Numbered from the stretch's first letter, positions 43,635 to 56,301 are shown. The stretch is DNA of 64,000 nucleotides from Isoetes taiwanensis (GCA_021234155.1 JAJEKV010000034.1:1364001-1428000); one strand, 5' to 3'. Translations and numbers: made by a program. Notes: generated from the sequence alone by a model not told the origin.

Positions 43635-45482
43635 TGGCTGATGTAATTCCGTCAGATCTGGCCGGGGAAAAAGGTGGCGTAAGGAAGAGTCCACAATTTG
43701 AGCGCCATCACAATTCGGACCGTCCCGAGGGTATGGTTGTCGCTTCAATTGTGAATGTTCTGGATGGACAGTTACGCTACCAATTCCCGAATTGGAAATA
43801 GAAAAAATGGGTGAAGCTGTGGGGACTTTTGTGTTGTGGTACAAGAAGGACATTGTTGCTCCACTAGATAGACATGAGGAAGCTTGCACCCCACCAGGTC
43901 AGATAAAAAGGATAGACTGGCAGGACAGAGGGAATGAGGGGTTAGCCACTAATGAGACGAATCATGTGCAAGGGCTTTCTAGAGATGAGTTAGTTGAGAA
44001 GGCGTGCACACTCATGCATGAATGCTGCTACATGGCTTATGCCTATGGTGTTATCGTTTTTGCCGATCCAAACCATGCTGTGTCTGACGTGAAGTTAGGG
44101 GAAGGCTCGATAGTCGCTACTATCATGGACATTTTTCCAATGCCCGAAAAGATCTCTATCTTGCCGCCAGTTCACGTGCGTAAATGCCCCAACTGCATGA
44201 CCTTGTGAGATGGCCCATAGCCCTCGTGCTCGTTGATAACATTCCAGTTTCTACTCTTGTGGTTGCGGTGAAGGAGAAGGATGTGGAGAATGAACCTTAC
44301 TCCATTAGACCCGAAATTGGCATCACCAAAAAGAGACCTTACAGCATGGTCAATCGGAGACCCAGAACACGCCCAGCACAGACTAAATGTGAAAGAAAAA
44401 CTAGTGCTGAGGCTATTCTAGACTTCAGGTCATCACTGTGCTGCATGAAACGATGCTGTGCAAATTTTACATCCCAGGAGATAGCTTGCATGAGAACCTT
44501 TTACTGGAACATGAAGTCCTCGGAGCGCACAACTTTTGCATATAACATGCTAGATCTTTGCTCTGAAAATGGTGTAGTCCGCAAACTGATGTTGAATAAC
44601 AAACAAAAACGGGGGTGTGCGTGAAAGCATGGCATAAAGCCTATGGCATTCCCATTTCCACTTTTTACAAGTGGAAGAAGCTCTTCAATGACGGCCACAG
44701 AATTGCTGAGCACGGAAATACTGGGTCTAAGAAGCCAAGGTCTCATACTTTGGCTGGCAATGCTGTGCTATCCATGTTCATAGATGAAAACGCAGACGAT
44801 GCCACACCGCCGAAAATTACGAGCGCGGGGTAGCGCACAAAATGTTAAGAGGCTACCTTCAGTCTTGACTAAGAAGGATATACACCAAGAAGTAGATATT
44901 TCCGTTACAGAGATGACAGGCAAGCATATTTCTCCTTCGTCATTTCTGTCTGCTTGGAAAGAGAATCATTCAGAGGTAGCAATAGCTAAGAGGATAGCAT
45001 TTTCCAAGTGTAACACCTGTATTGTCATAAAGGAAAAGCTTGCTAAAACCAGAGATCCAAACGAAAGAAGGGTACTTGCAATAGAGAGAAAATCACATAT
45101 GACGGCCCAGATTTCATGCAGGAGCCTTTACTGGTCCTGGAGAGCTTTGTCGCATAGATCTCCTGAGCACGCTTTAACCATTATACATGATAAGATGGAT
45201 CAGAATAAGACCATGGTCCCTCGTCTAGAGAAGCTAGCAAAGTCTGTATGGAGGGGTGAACGACTGAAGGTCAGTGTTACAGGTGCTCTCATGCACGGCC
45301 ATGGTATAGGTGCCTTGGGCCACTTCTCACTGGACCTCTGGCCTGATGATTCTAATTTTCATGTGGGATCCTTGAATCATACCTTGAAGACACTGGAGAA
45401 TAAATCTGAGGATAATTGGGGCCATTTGAGAGATACTGATCGTCCTGAAAGCAGCTGGGGTGCAGCAATTTTAAACACAGAT
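43635..45482 (+). pseudogene. DUF7869-like transposon protein, N-terminal part (element A)
   Basis: Protein-like sequence continues through four overlapping frames (43792-44208, 44184-44624, 44615-44833, 44784-45482). Landmarks shared with the homolog at 48700-45735 are 'GVIVFADPNHAVSD', 'SSLCCMKRCCANFT', 'AWHKAYGIPISTFYKW', 'FSKCNTC', 'MTAQISCRSLYWSWRAL' and 'IIHDKMDQNKT' (Asp at 45189). It ends in 'AILNTDN' exactly where element B is inserted, and 'LRTKMMNGSRN' continues the same frame at 57783. In this family the conserved acidic residues suggest an RNase H-like transposase, but that is inference. Frameshifts make it inactive. Confidence 0.72.
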
Positions 45483-45514
45483 AACCATCATTCAATTAAA
45501 TTGGGATTATGTCT
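45483..45514 (+). repeat. Element B left TIR
   Basis: 32 bp, the perfect inverse of 57747-57778. Confidence 0.92.
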
Positions 45515-45734
45515 TAATTTTGGGATAAATTTTATATTGCACTTTTTTAGTAACTTTGTTAAATTCACCTTTTTAGTAACTTTGTTGCCCTTAGACTAGA
45601 ATAGACGTTAACATATAATCACACACGGGAATATAAACTCACACCTTAACTTCAAATTACAAAATCATATATCATGGAACTCAAGTAGTACACAACTTTT
45701 ATTAACTGTAGAAAAGATACATAGTAATTGTGAT

Positions 45735-48700
45735 TCATTTTTCCACTAGCATCCCCAAGGATATGAGAACCTTATTCCTTACATCCTGAGGTATTGTAAC
45801 TCTCGCTGTTTTACTAGGAATAGTTTTTGGAGTCCACGAGTACAATACGGTTTCAATGTCTAGCCAAAGATCAGGATCACTTGGATTTCTCCTCCACCTC
45901 TTTGTCCAACAATCTGAATATCTTTCTTTATCGGTGACATTACTCAACTGATGTACTTTGGACACCACCATTCCACGCCAAGCACCTTATTGAAGTTAAC
46001 ATCACCTTCTTCTTTGCAAATATCCGAGATAGTCCATCCCAACCACACTGGATAGGTCTCTAGATTTGCTGGTTTTACTACTACAAATTGGTTGCACTCC
46101 ACGTCAGTAGAAGGTTCATAAGAATCCATGCCTAGATATTTTGGCCTATCCTTCTTAGGACCAACATAGTGTTTATCAGATTGAGGAGGAGCATATGCCT
46201 TCACAATGCTACTAATGGTACCATCATCTTCGTCAGCACCAGCTAATGTTTTTCACTTACTTTTAGGGAACCACCCTTCTTTCAGCTCTTCAGAGGATGT
46301 GTCTACCTCATCCAACAAGTTGATCACCTTCTTCCAATAATCTATCAATGCACGATTTGTGTCATCTGAATTAGTTTGCCAATGCTTGATGTAGTCATTG
46401 ATGCCATCCTTAGTCAATCCCAATTGCTTGACTTCTTCAGTTGGTTTTAGAGCTTTTGGTTGACCAGGAGGTATCATAGGCTTGCCATTTGCATCCCTGC
46501 GCCAAATTTCTGCCCCACCTCTCCACTTCTCCTCTGAAGGTCTCATTTTCCATTGCATGATTGGAATCCCTTCTCTCACCCAAAAAGTGAATTGAAGAGG
46601 TCTAGAATGACCTTCCATGTCGAGAGCATAACCATCCACAAAACTCTTCCAATCAGGCACTTCTTCTATGATAGATCCTATAGGAGATGGATTTGTACAT
46701 CCATGAAATATTTCCAATAGCCTGAAAGTTGGTAACCGTCACTGTCTCAATACATGACTATATTTTCCAAACAATGCATCCACATCCTCATGAGTATGTC
46801 CGGGCATTAGGAACCCCAAATTGACTCTTTCAAAAACACCCACAGCTGTTAAGTAGGATAGGAAAGAAAACATCCACCTGTTCTTATTTTGACCAAAGAC
46901 AATTATCTAGTTGCAAGAGGAACTTTCTGGGCAGGATCTCGAGGTTTAGCACGAGATGTTGAAGCTCCAACATGTTCATTAGGTCCATTCCTCCTAAATC
47001 TTGCCTTGGTAAACTTTTCAATACTATTAGGGGTTCCATCCAACAATGCACTATGTAGTGCCCGGCTAGTCAGTAGGATCCTGTAGGTGACCATTGTAAC
47101 CCTTCTCATAGTTTCTTAAACACCTCATGATACTCCCAATGTGAAAATCTGGACCATCACTCCACAACTCTAAACCGAAATGGCCATAATAGGTCCGAGG
47201 CTGCCCATGCAATATTGCCCCATCATTGAAATCTGCAAAGGGTATGATCTTCCACATGACTTAGGAATGTACTTGAATTGTGGAAGACAAGTCTTACTGT
47301 TGGTCCATTTTATCATGTATAATACATAGATAGTTATTAGGTTCCATTGCGTATAAGGTCCTCCACATCCAATAAGTTGATCTACATGATAGTTGATCTG
47401 TCATATGGTCCTTCATATGTTCCCTTATCTTTGCCCTTAGACTTGGTTGCACAGTCTTATCTAGTGTCTCCTTCAGCTTGGCACATAAATTGCACTTGGC
47501 AAAGTTGTTTGAAGTTGCTATGGTCACATGCTTGAAATGCCTATTCCATAGCCTACTAAAAAAGCTGGCTGGGATATAGAGGCCACTCCAAGTTCCCTCA
47601 AGCAATGCATTTATTTCCTCTAATATGCTCTTCTGGGTACAATGGGATGGCAATCTCTTTTCAACAATAACTCTACCCTGTTCATCCTTCTTACTCTTAT
47701 GTGGCATGTTTTCTGCATTGAAATCCACATATCTTTCAAATATTTCCTTTGCAGCTATAGTTCTTGAGGTAGGCCTTACCAGGCCATTGTTCCCATGCAA
47801 TGCAATTTTACTACCATTTTCATGTCTCTTTTGCCAGTTGTGCCAAGAAGAGGTTGGAATTCCATGTATAGCCATCCATGCTTTTGAACATATCCACTTT
47901 CCATTCAATGGGAATCTTATTTTCTTTGATCTTTCATCCTGAATTGCATAGCCAAATATGGTGTACATGAAATTCCTCCTGCTATCACACTTATGTTCCT
48001 GATATGTAGCTCTTGCTACCACCATCTCTTCTATTGTGAACATTCTAATACAGGAGGCCCAACAACATTCACTTCCTCTAACCTGCATCAGGGCTTCCGG
48101 AGAACAATCATAATCTGACTTACATCTTTTGGTGGGATAATGTTTGAAAGTTGGAAGTGGCCTCTTGCTACACTGTGTAAACATTATTGACAATGGTTCT
48201 ACATCTATAGGAAACGTGTAGTTCCCCTCCAGTTGAATACTGTCCCTAGGCCATGCAACAATAGTTGGAACCTCTAGTTGCTTCACACAAGCTAGGCATT
48301 CTTGTTTGCCTGAACCCTTTTCCTTCCAATTGTCATATAATTTTGAGATTGCCACACCTAACCTGTCCTCCCCTAATCTTTCATCATTCACTGCATTGAT
48401 AGGATCTGCTAGAACAATAATCCCTTCTCCTACTGCCTCTCTGTTGGATGCATGCAGGATCTTGACCTTTTTGTTTTTCCAATCGACCCTAGTATAAAGT
48501 ACAATTTCCTTTCCTGTGGCATCATCCTTTTCATTTGAGGTCTTTTCCTTTCCTTTGCCATCATCTTTGTCATCTTCATCCTTTTCATTTCTGGTCTTTT
48601 CCTTTCCTTTCCCATCATGTTTGTCATCTTCATTAGTTGGGGATTTTTCTTTGCCTTGATCACCATCATTGGGGGCCTTGGGGGATTTAGCATTTTGCAT
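45735..48700 (-). pseudogene. DUF7869-like transposon protein (element B)
   Basis: The first frame (48700-47294, ATG start) gives 468 residues. The N-terminus has charged 'DGKGKEKT' repeats (residues about 10-60), followed by 'GIIVLADPINAVND', 'GSECCWASCIRMFTIEE', 'AWMAIHGIPTSSWHNW', 'FAKCNLC', 'MTDQLSCRSTYWMWRTL' and 'IIHDKMDQ'. The protein then continues with frameshifts or stops: 'GHFGLELWSDGPDFHIGS' (47257-47066), 'LLQLDNC' near 46930, 'NKNRWMFSFLSYL' and 'GFLMPGHTHEDVDALFG' (about 46880-46760), 46717-46253, 46204-45944 and 45971-45735. The Asp/His motifs match element A. It probably encodes the mobilising enzyme, but as read it is broken. Confidence 0.72.
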
Positions 48701-49200
48701 GCCATTGACCTAAAATGAATAAAAACCTATAGTAAGTTAGCATATCCAAATAACATCTCCCTAACATGTTCTTAAATGAAAGTTAACCTTAATAATAACC
48801 TTAATAACCTATTATAACTTAATCTATAATAATAATAAGTTTACCTATAATATATTAACTTTTAAGGTTAGAAGTTGTAAGGTTAAAACTTCTAACCTTC
48901 AATAAATATAACCTTAGCCTAAAACTTCTAAAACTTAAAACTTCTAAATTCAAATTCATAAACTTTTAAACTTATAACCTTATTTATGAACTTAAAAATA
49001 TTAACCTTAACTAATAACCTTAACTTATAAACCTTAAAACTATTAACCTTAAATCTTATAACTTATATAACCCTTGCAATAAATGTTCGCGGCAGTTATT
49101 ATGGCGCGGTACGAAATTTTTTAAAGCAGTTATTATTTCCAGTTTACAATCCCTTTCCCACTTTTCCAGCTTTTCTGTCTCTCTTTCGAACTTCAAACTC
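48701..49200. repeat. AT-rich 'aaccttaa' degenerate repeats
   Basis: Many irregular copies of 'taaccttaa', 'cttataacctt' and 'aacttctaa' upstream of the minus-strand gene. It looks like a degenerate minisatellite in the divergent promoter zone. It is not a clean telomere repeat. Confidence 0.6.
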
Positions 49201-49720
49201 TGGTGCGCTTTCGAACTCTGCTGGTGCGCTTTCGAACTCTGCTCGCTTTTCTGTCGAGCTTTTCGGCTATCTGCTTTCGATCTATCTATCTACTTCATTC
49301 TGTCGAGCTTTTCGGCTATCTGCTTTCGAGCTTTTCGGCTATTTGCTTTCGAGCTTTTCTGGCTATCTATCTGCTTCAATCTGGCTATCTAGACACTTCA
49401 ATCTGCTTCAATCCCGAATTCTATTTGCTTCTCGGCTTCTATCTGCATCAATCTCGACTTTTCGACTTCTATCTTCTTTAAACTCGGCTTCTATATGCTT
49501 TAAACTCGGCTTTTCGAGCTTAGGGTTTTCGGCTCAAAGTTGTTTTCGGCTCCAAGGTTTGTAGGCAGAATTCTCCAAGGTTTTTCGGCTCTGTACAATC
49601 TCTCTGACTTTGAATAACTTTGGTTTTTTGTGTTAAAGCTACTCGGCTTCTAGCTGCTATTACTTTGGTTTTCGATCTTTTGGTTTCGGCTCGAAGTCAA
49701 AGGCTCAATTCTCGGGTACA
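49200..49720 (+). repeat. Degenerate 'cttttcggctatctgctttcgag' repeats
   Basis: Repeated 'gcgctttcgaactctgct', 'gagcttttcggctatctgc' and 'ctcggcttctatctgct' units of about 20-30 bp. This pyrimidine-rich tract may be the 5' leader of the plus-strand cargo. Confidence 0.65.
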
Positions 49721-49899
49721 GAACACAAATAGGTTAGTATCTCTCATTCTTTTAGTTATTTTACAGAAAGCATGTTATTTACTTTTACATGCATCAGTAT
49801 ATTTACCACAGTTAATTTAATCAGTTAATCAGTTACTTTTACATGAATCAGAATATCCTGCTCTATGATCTTGTTCTGTGATCTTGCCTATATGATCTG

Positions 49900-50160
49900 C
49901 TCTTATTCTATTTCACTAGCTCTTCCTCTATCTGTTCTAATTGATGATCTAAAATAATGAAGTTATTCTATTTCACGAGCTCTTCCTCTATCTGTTCTAA
50001 TTAATGATCTGAAATAATGAAGTAAATAATGATCATAGATCATATCTGCTCTATGATCTTGCTCTATGATCTATGATATCATAGATCATAGATCTTCACT
50101 AGCTCTTTCTCTATCTGCTCTAAATAATGAACTAAAGCAATGAACTAAACAATGAACTAA
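49900..50160. repeat. Tandem 60-bp duplication and 'atgatct' repeats
   Basis: 'ttctatttcac.agctcttcc' units at 49907 and 49967 start two ~60-bp copies. They are followed by many 'atgatcttgctctatgatct' motifs around a palindromic 'atctatgatatcatagat'. Confidence 0.75.
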
Positions 50161-50402
50161 TACTGGCTTTATATTTTGAATTCTGCATTCTGCATTATGC
50201 ATTTTGTTAGAATAATATGTTGGAATGGGAGAAATCGCGCTTGGCGCATTTCTATTTTTTAAGTTACGTTTTCCACTAGGTTAATCAAATCGCCGCCAGC
50301 GCTTTTTTTAGTTTGGCATTTCAATTTCATACGGCTCTATACAAATCGCCCCGGTGGCGTGTGAAATAGATCTGTGCTAATTACTTTCTCTCGTTCTAGT
50401 GC

Positions 50403-50801
50403 CATGGATTTTCCTTATGCATGGACACCGGGCTGGTTCAAATACACCGGGCTGGTTCTAGTTCCCCTGGGCGACCATCAACTCGACCCCGCACAAGATA
50501 TTACTTGAGTGTCTTTGTTCAAAAACGTTCAAAGAGAGTTGGAGAATCCATTAGACGGCTTTTGTATCGGGGGCCATGGGTACACTTCCATCGCATCTAT
50601 GGACATATCGGACTCCTCATGCTCTTAGTAAGGCTCATGCCAACAAATAAGTACAAGGATTTGATTTATAGTATCGTGGATCGATACAACACTCGGTTTG
50701 GAGACTCGACATCCAGCAGGGAAGATGAGGATCCCGTCATATCGTGGTGGTTCAGGTGGGACTTCTTGGGGATTGGGCAGATGAAGTGGGCCTGTGTGTG
50801 A
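50403..50801 (+). CDS. Unrecognised small cargo ORF, element B
   Basis: Open frame of about 130 codons ending TGA at 50801. The C-terminal part is protein-like ('YKDLIYSIVDRYNTRFGD', 'EDPVISWWFRWDFLGIGQ', 'MKWACV'). Element B palindromes lie before (50232-50362) and after it (50822-50905). No family recognised. Confidence 0.4.
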   Translation, partial: HGFSLCMDTGLVQIHRAGSSSPGRPSTRPRTRYYLSVFVQKRSKRVGESIRRLLYRGPWVHFHRIYGHIGLLMLLVRLMPTNKYKDLIYSIVDRYNTRFGDSTSSREDEDPVISWWFRWDFLGIGQMKWACV

Positions 50802-53392
50802 CATATTGTAGAGATAGAAAGAATTCGCCGCTGGCGATTTTTGCGAAGAAGAAATGTACATAAGATTTTTGAATATGAATACAAACTCGGCGCTGGCGCT
50901 TAATTTGCACTATACTTTTCCTCGTCATTAGTTTATTTTTTTTTTTATATGCAATGGCGAAAAATATTGAATCCTGTGATGCCCTCCAGCCGGTATGACC
51001 AACCCCAAGAAACTACCATATTTTCATTAATGTGTAGTTTCATGGGGTTGATAAAACTGCTAAAGACCATCCACCAATTCAAAGTTCACAACATCACGCA
51101 GACGATATGATATATTCTTTTTTTTTTTGAATATCCAAATATACATACCTTTTTCGACGTTCTTTTGGCCATGCTACAAATGTGCCCACACTTTCACCAA
51201 CCGTGACGCCAGGATGTCTTCTTGGAAGAGCCTCATCTTCATAATTGCGGTTTATAATGGAAATCTTACGTAAACTGTTTCCAAGAGGAACACCATGACA
51301 CATTGAATTTGGATTCGGATCTTGATTTTACATAAGCCTACTTCGGCGCTTCAAGTTTCTTTGTTAAAAGATAGCATTCTTCTCCTATTAATCGATAAAG
51401 AACCGAATTCATTGGAAAAAATAGAGGACGAAAAATAGAGAACAAGAGAATGCATTGAATGGAATCACACTCACCATAGTTCAGCGACATCGAATGGGAT
51501 TGAAGGCGGCTCTCGATCGAATGGGATTGTAGGCGCTTTGATAGAAGATTGTTCTTGGGCCTGAAAGTAGGAATGATCTTGGGCTCGATAGTAGGAATGA
51601 TCTTGGGCTCGATAGTAGGTGGCCGATTAGGTGGTAGTAGATTGCCACATATGCGTTTCTTGAAATTAATAATTAATGGTTCTTGAAATTGCACTAAAAA
51701 GAAAAACACAATTTTAAATTTGTAAATGAGCGGGACGGGCGGTTAATTAAAGGCGGTATAAATTTAAAAGGACGCGAATTTGAATTTACTGGGTTTTAAA
51801 TCTGACGCCAAGATTATGAACGATACATATAAGTTTAAACCAAAATCCTAGCCTCATACTATCCGCACTTGCGCTTCAATGGCGTCTAGAGGATCTCGCA
51901 GCCCGGCCGAGGCGCCGGTAGAGGTGGGCGGCAGTCCAAAGCACAAATGCAAAGCCCGGAGGTCTGAACACGAAAAGCACAAATCCAACAAGCGCCTCGG
52001 GTAATTGATCCGTTTTTGTTCCAGAATTGATCTCTCGTGTCCCTTTTTTGTTAGGGTTTTTAGGATGTTTTTCCTCAGAAAGTTATTATCCAATAAGAAG
52101 CATGTGTCCTCTAATGTTTGAGTTCATATGTCCCAAAAATGTATGGAAACAAATGCTTAATGTGTACTTTAATTCTCAGATGTCTTGCTTGAAGCTTGTA
52201 TACTTAGCTGAACAAGATTCAAAGAGCTAGTTGTGTTTTTTATAGTTAGTTGTGTCCTCGATGAAGATTCAACTCTTAAAGTTGCATTTTTATAGTTAGT
52301 TGTGTCCCGAGCATTTTGATTCGGACAAAACGCCCTGGCGCAGCTTTAATTAGGCATTACATTAGTTTCATTATCTTTCGGTCACTTCTAAAACGCCAAG
52401 CGCCGTATTTGTTGCATTTTGATCGGGACAAAACGCGCCACGGCCTCGACCCCAATAAACTAAATGAACTTGCTGTGTATTCATTTTCAAATCGCCAAGC
52501 CGCCGCGTTTTGTTGCATATGTGTCGGCGACATTTATTTGAGCATAAAAAGATTAACCCATGTCTTTGTAATTTCACGGGATCACAAAAGACAATCAAAA
52601 GAGGGAGGACCAAGCAAGGCGAGACCTCTGATCCCCGTAAAAGGCAAAGGACGTAAGAAGATGTTACCGTTATGCACTGCTAAAGATGTATTGACGTTAG
52701 AAGATACATCCGAATAATAAAGGCTCGTAGAACCTCCATGTCCGGAAGAAGATCTTATAGAGGGGTCGAAATGGTATGTGGAGATATTCAAAACTGGTGG
52801 GAAGACAGACCTCATATTCATGTCAAGGTTAAGAGAGACCCGATCAAATGAAGAAGCAGGAATTCTTATTATATGTGAAGCACGGATCGATTCTTTACGC
52901 TTACATTGCTAGTTGAAGTGGGCCAAAAACATAAGAAAAGCCTAAAGAAGATCAATCGATGCGGTCACGAGCTCTTTTAAAGAGAGATCTTTAAGATCGC
53001 ACGACATGGCCGATAACCTCTTCAAATTTGGTCGACAGTGGCGAGCCATTGACTCCTATAAGAATATGCGAGGGGCTTACAAATTGCTCGACGAGCCATT
53101 AGCACGAGGCCCCCGGGCAAAGGTCTACTTACAGGCAAAGAAGGACAAGGAAGAAGCTAGCTCTAGAGGCGTGGAAACTACGAAGTGACAAAGCAGCCTT
53201 ACAAGTGACGCATGACAAGGCCAGGCGCTTGGAGGCAATGAGCAAATCAAGAAATATGCCGACAAGTATCCACTGGGCCTCGACTTCACACATCCAAATC
53301 AACGCGGGATGTGGAGCTTTTCAGTCCACTAAAGCTATTTATATCAGCAGAAGGTATGACAAGCAAAGACTCCTTGGAGATATTGAACAAAG
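50802..53392. other. Broken cargo region with palindromes, element B
   Basis: Short protein-like frames, for example 53006-53188 ('MADNLFKFGRQWRAIDSY'), alternate with palindrome copies near 52327, 52391, 52430 and 52488. I cannot assemble a gene. A 52316-52717 frame contains several palindrome halves and is probably not coding. Confidence 0.4.
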
Positions 53393-53602
53393 ATGATCGA
53401 AAAATCCAGTGGCAAAAGCAATGCCCGCAGATGTAGTGCCTTACGATACCGTAACAAAAAGGTAATCATCTGGAGCAAGCTGGAGGACTTCATCGAGAAC
53501 CCAGACATACATTTTATGATAATAGATGGCCAGCATTCAATAGAGGCCCAGAAGATTCTCATCAAGAAGGCACAAAGATCTTGGGAATCGGTTGTTCTAT
53601 AA
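53393..53602 (+). pseudogene. 'DGQH' ParB-like protein fragment
   Basis: 69 codons ending TAA at 53600-53602. The core 'NPDIHFMIIDGQHSIEA' has the DGQH(R/S) signature (53525-53539) seen in ParB/Srx-like and DGQHR domains, which act in DNA partition, nucleotide hydrolysis or phage/transposon cargo. Upstream coding sequence in other frames ('TSKDSLEILNKDDRKIQW') suggests a longer, frameshifted or intron-split protein. A ParB-type function is inference from one motif. Confidence 0.42.
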
Positions 53603-53822
53603 GTCAGATTCATCGAAACCGCGGTTCGAAAGCCGGTCAACAACACCGAACTAGCCGAAATAAGCGCGACTCCTAAATGACATGGGAAAAACTTTCTTAT
53701 ACAAAAGGTAATTCTCTTCCCACATTTTTATTTTTCAGATACCAAATCGCGCCAGGCAACCGCGATTTCATAGTAGAAGGCAATGGGTTCCTGGGATGGT
53801 AGACGTTTCCCGTCAAATAAGC

Positions 53823-53911
53823 AAATCGCGCCTGGCGCGATTTTATATTAGAATACAAGTTGAGCCACGCGCAATTTGTATTCTAATATAAAATCGCGCC
53901 AGCGCCGATTT
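53823..53911. repeat. Nested palindrome cluster, element B
   Basis: Two 21-bp palindromes (53823-53843, perfect; 53891-53911) are joined by inverted arms ('ttatattagaatacaa' and its inverse), so that about 89 bp form one larger palindrome with 36-bp arms. Further copies flank it at 53743-53768, 53970-53990 and 54004-54024. Confidence 0.88.
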
Positions 53912-54543
53912 GCTTTATACGACTAGAACCATCTACTATTTCAAAACCCTTTGCTATTTAGCGAAAGGCAAATCGCGCTGGCGCTTATTTGCCTTCTAAT
54001 ATGAAATCGCGGCGTGGCGCGATTATAAACTAGAAGGATTGTTTGAATTCACGATTATAAAGCTAACGGTTATTCCTTTGCGATCCCTATATAGAGCAAC
54101 TTCGCATGCTCGGAACCGATGGATTGAATATGGGAAGCCAATGCCTACCGAGCAGGGCCAGTCCAAAAGCGCCAATTCAAGTTCTTTGGAAAGGACACTT
54201 AGTCGATCTATAATACGTGACAAGAACAAGAGCACCGGATCAAAGAAAAAAAAAAAAGGAGATGAAAAGGGTGATGTTTGCCAAGAACCAATCTGTGCCC
54301 AAGGATGCCTCGCAAGATAGTTTTTGCTTCCGATCCCGTGATGGGAGAAATGGAATGAATTCAGGGACGCCTACGTGGAGAAGAAGTTGCCGATTCACAA
54401 GGAAGATTTCCTCCTCGCTGACACATCAATTTTGATATCGAGACAACAGAGATGAGGAAGGCCCAGATTAGAAGATCAAGAACTCATCTCGCCTTGGATA
54501 GGTTAATCGAAAGGAAATCCTTTACAAGAAAAACCTCAAAGAA

Positions 54544-55190
54544 CAAAGGCTATGGAATCCTTTGAAGATGCATGCGACGAAATGAAGAATATTAGAGTGC
54601 TCAAGAAGGCGCTTGGTGAGGAATTGCAAAGGCTTACATCGAGTGGTCGCTGTCGGAGTTAGGACTCATGCAAAGTATAACGTCTCCAACGACGACCTAA
54701 AGAAGTATGTATTTTGGTCCAAGGACTTTGTCAAGCGGCCAGGTTGAAGAACGTTGCAAAGATCAGTGGAATTCACACAAAAGTTGCATCCGACTTGAAA
54801 CGAAAAGTCGCGTTGGTGAAGCAGAACCCGGAGACGGAATCCACATTTTTTTATCAAGTGTCCACTGGTTTCAAGTGTGCCTTGCCAGAAGTGGGTGAAG
54901 GTCCTCATGATATCACACTCTTCGTGCTTGATAGTCGAGGCGCCAGATGGTCACTTGAAGACTATAATACGCTCTTCAACATATGCAAGTGGGTTGCAAC
55001 GGCGTAAATGCATTACACAATCGTCACTATATGTCCCTCCGACATGTCCTATGCATATGCTCTAAGTGCTGCAAATGACTTAGAATGCGTGAAAGTCATA
55101 CGACAGGCGATCCTCATAGATGAAACCAAGGACAGTGACTTCAAAGACAAAGAAGTAAACTTTCTCATGTGCTTATTATTATGATAGCCA
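54544..55190 (+). pseudogene. Unrecognised cargo gene relic, element B
   Basis: Pieces in different frames: 'MESFEDACDEMKNIRVL' (about 54551), 'LKNVAKISGIHTKVASDL' (54714-55007, with 'VALVKQNPETESTFFYQV' and 'DITLFVLDSRGARWSLED'), and 'MHYTIVTICPSDMSYAYA' (about 55011). They lie just upstream of the methyltransferase-like frame, as do the equivalent pieces in element A. 'TICPSDMSYAY' could be a degenerate relative of the DPPY segment of N4/N6 methylases; this is speculative. Confidence 0.4.
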
Positions 55191-55360
55191 TTATGGATGA
55201 TAAGGAATATGAAAGGCTTAAAGGGAAAAGCAGATGGAGAGAAACTAGCATGGCGTGCTATCGGTTAGATGAACGCATCTCGCTAAACGCCTTCTATCCG
55301 GAGCAAGAAGACAAGGGAAGGTCATCAAGGTCGTGGAAGAGTTAGAGGAGGAAGAGGAGG

Positions 55361-56173
55361 ATGAGGAAGAAAACGAGGGGCGACCCAGTTCTTGTGGGCC
55401 ACATTAAGTATGAGCTCCTAACTTCACATAAGGGGAAGCTAAACAAGAACGGGTTCTCTATGGATCTTTCCCAGTATCTCATTGAAGCATTTTGTCCATT
55501 GGGAACAACTTGCTGGGAACTTCACGTTGGAGGTTACATCGGTAGAGAAGCTTTGAAGTTAGCAAGGAAATGCCAGAGCGTCGTCTCCGATGATCGAGCC
55601 AGAAATTTTTTGGACCTCTTCTTTGAGAAAGTACTAGAGGAAGCCCCTAGGGGACCAATCGGCAGTGCAAAAAACAAAGCTTCTAGCTCGAAGGCCGAAA
55701 TACCTTCAGATTTGCTTAAGGAACGGGAGAGTCTGAGACAGGCATTGCGTGGCACCAACTTCATGGATGACATGGACGAGCAGCCAGATCTCCAAGTACC
55801 TATCGACATGCCTGTGAACATTCTTGGCCCTGAAAATATAGACCAGTATGACAATGCCAAGGATGATGATAATAACAATCTTGATGATGAAGCAGACTCC
55901 AAATCTGATAACACTAGCCAGGTTAGCGTAAAGAGTAATGAACTATCAAGCGTAGTTCACACTATACAGATCTCAACTGATGTGGTTGGTGCTTCTAGCA
56001 GACCGGAGGCAATTCAGAATAAAGATGCAAGGGATGAAGAGAACACGGGGAATGATGAAGACGAAAGGTATCGTGACAATATTCCTTTTTTTGATATCCA
56101 TGCATTTTTCAAACTAGAAGCTTATAGAAATCGCGCCTGGCGCGATTTGGAGTTTCCTAGAGCATACTTTTGA
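55361..56173 (+). pseudogene. Methyltransferase-like protein C-terminal part, element B
   Basis: 270 codons, first ATG at 55361. It continues a frame with 'YRLDERISLNAFYPEQED' upstream after a stop. Residues about 35-85 ('YLIEAFCPLGTTCWELHV', 'ALKLARKCQSVVSDD', 'RARNFLDLFFEKVL') resemble the AdoMet-loop and following strand of N4/N6 DNA methylases and align with 38910-38790 of element A. The remainder is acidic and disordered (residues 160-245, Asp/Asn/Ser-rich). The last ~15 codons run through a palindrome copy (56128-56148), which may have altered the C-terminus. Confidence 0.45.
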
Positions 56174-56198
56174 ATTATGTTGACATGCATCATTCATG

Positions 56199-56219
56199 AA
56201 ATCGCGCCTGGCGCGTTTT
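56199..56219. repeat. Element B palindrome copy pair (56128-56148 and here)
   Basis: Two copies 71 bp apart. The first is identical to that at 53823; the second has one substitution in the right arm. A further copy lies at 57429-57449, and a half copy at 57731-57742 next to the right TIR. Confidence 0.85.
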
Positions 56220-56301
56220 TGTTTTCCATTTCTTTCATCTCATACGTTATTGTTCTCCTTACGTAAAATGATTTGGCTTCCCAAAAGTACCGGTCTTTGA
56301 T

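Noticed and set aside
48780-49080. 'aaccttaa' motifs as an interstitial telomere
   Set aside because: Motifs are irregular and do not match the plant TTTAGGG or TTAGGG repeat in tandem.
52316-52717. 133-codon frame as a real cargo protein
   Set aside because: It runs through several element B palindrome variants and has no coherent composition; likely a chance frame.
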